Shown one piece after another: positions 6,520 to 6,574 of a DNA stretch of 6,574 nucleotides. Both the position numbers and the translations under genes were made by a program. How positions within the stretch are numbered: position 1 is the stretch's first letter; each line of letters opens with the position of its first letter. The DNA is taken from positions 1 to 6,574 of the forward strand of contig JAFZOA010000418.1 in assembly GCA_017550775.1 (NCBI GenBank). Reading direction: 5' to 3'. The notes beneath the pieces were generated by a model that saw only the letters and a program-made list of their open reading frames with translations, was not told where the DNA came from and did not search any database. This stretch comes from Ruminiclostridium sp. Lineage in GTDB: Bacteria > Bacillota_A > Clostridia > Oscillospirales > Ruminococcaceae.

Positions 6520-6574
6520 TTGGGGCTCTGTCCCCCTGTTGGGGCTCTGCCCCAAACCCCGGCAGGGCTCTGCC
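6520..6574. repeat. GC-rich hairpin repeat after typA (cut by window end)
   Basis: Two near-identical units, TTGGGGCTCTGTCCCC (6520-6535) and TTGGGGCTCTGCCCC (6539-6553), are followed by a third related piece, GGCAGGGCTCTGCC (6561-6574). The second unit forms a 7-bp stem TTGGGGC/GCCCCAA with a TCT loop (6539-6555); the third forms GGCAG/CTGCC. This looks like a REP-like intergenic repeat of the kind I recall as common in Ruminococcaceae genomes. It begins 11 bases after the typA stop and may help end transcription or stabilise the 3' end, but no U-run follows within the window. Confidence 0.75.

Noticed and set aside
1..6574. Defence island, toxin-antitoxin, phage or other new multi-gene system
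   Set aside because: All five genes belong to recognisable chromosomal families, with intact motifs and similar codon use, and there is no integrase, transposase or paired small toxin gene.

Overview
The window looks like chromosomal DNA from a GC-rich member of the Clostridia, probably an Oscillospirales/Ruminococcaceae-type gut bacterium. The reasons are a Firmicutes-style AddA nuclease-helicase, strong AAGGA-type ribosome binding sites, near-consensus sigma-A promoters, GC-rich codon use (many GCG, CTC, GAC, CGC), and two kinds of intergenic repeat that I associate with that group: TTTACAG heptamers and GGGGCTCTGCCCC hairpins. The genus cannot be fixed from this sequence alone.

Layout, left to right. 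Bases 1-2153 (+) are the C-terminal 716 residues of AddA; the N-terminal part lies upstream of the window. Bases 2154-2389 hold no credible gene. They contain a repeat element made of five TTTACAG heptamers facing an inverted array of CTGTAAA heptamers across a core that includes a GCGCGC-rich stretch. Bases 2390-3774 (+) hold a two-gene overlapping unit: a DUF2156 (GNAT-fold, phosphatidylglycerol lysyltransferase C-terminal-like) protein and a YkgJ-type cysteine-cluster protein. A perfect 9-bp hairpin at 3795-3818 sits between this unit and a convergent gene. Bases 3836-4474 (-) encode an MBL-fold (glyoxalase II-like) hydrolase. Its promoter carries a perfect 19-bp palindrome between and over the -35/-10 elements, a probable operator. 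Bases 4605-4633 are a consensus extended -10 promoter for typA (4685-6508, +), the ribosome-associated GTPase TypA/BipA, which starts at TTG. The right edge (6520-6574) enters a GC-rich hairpin repeat that is cut by the window end.

How the genes relate: AddA (DNA double-strand-break end processing), MBL hydrolase (probable thioester or related hydrolysis) and TypA (translation/ribosome assembly under stress) are separate housekeeping functions. Only the DUF2156/YkgJ pair looks like a functional couple, by translational overlap. I see no CRISPR array, rRNA, tRNA, transposase, phage gene or toxin-antitoxin pair, and I do not find a new multi-gene system. The most interesting signals are non-coding: the inverted heptamer element and the palindromic operator of the MBL gene.
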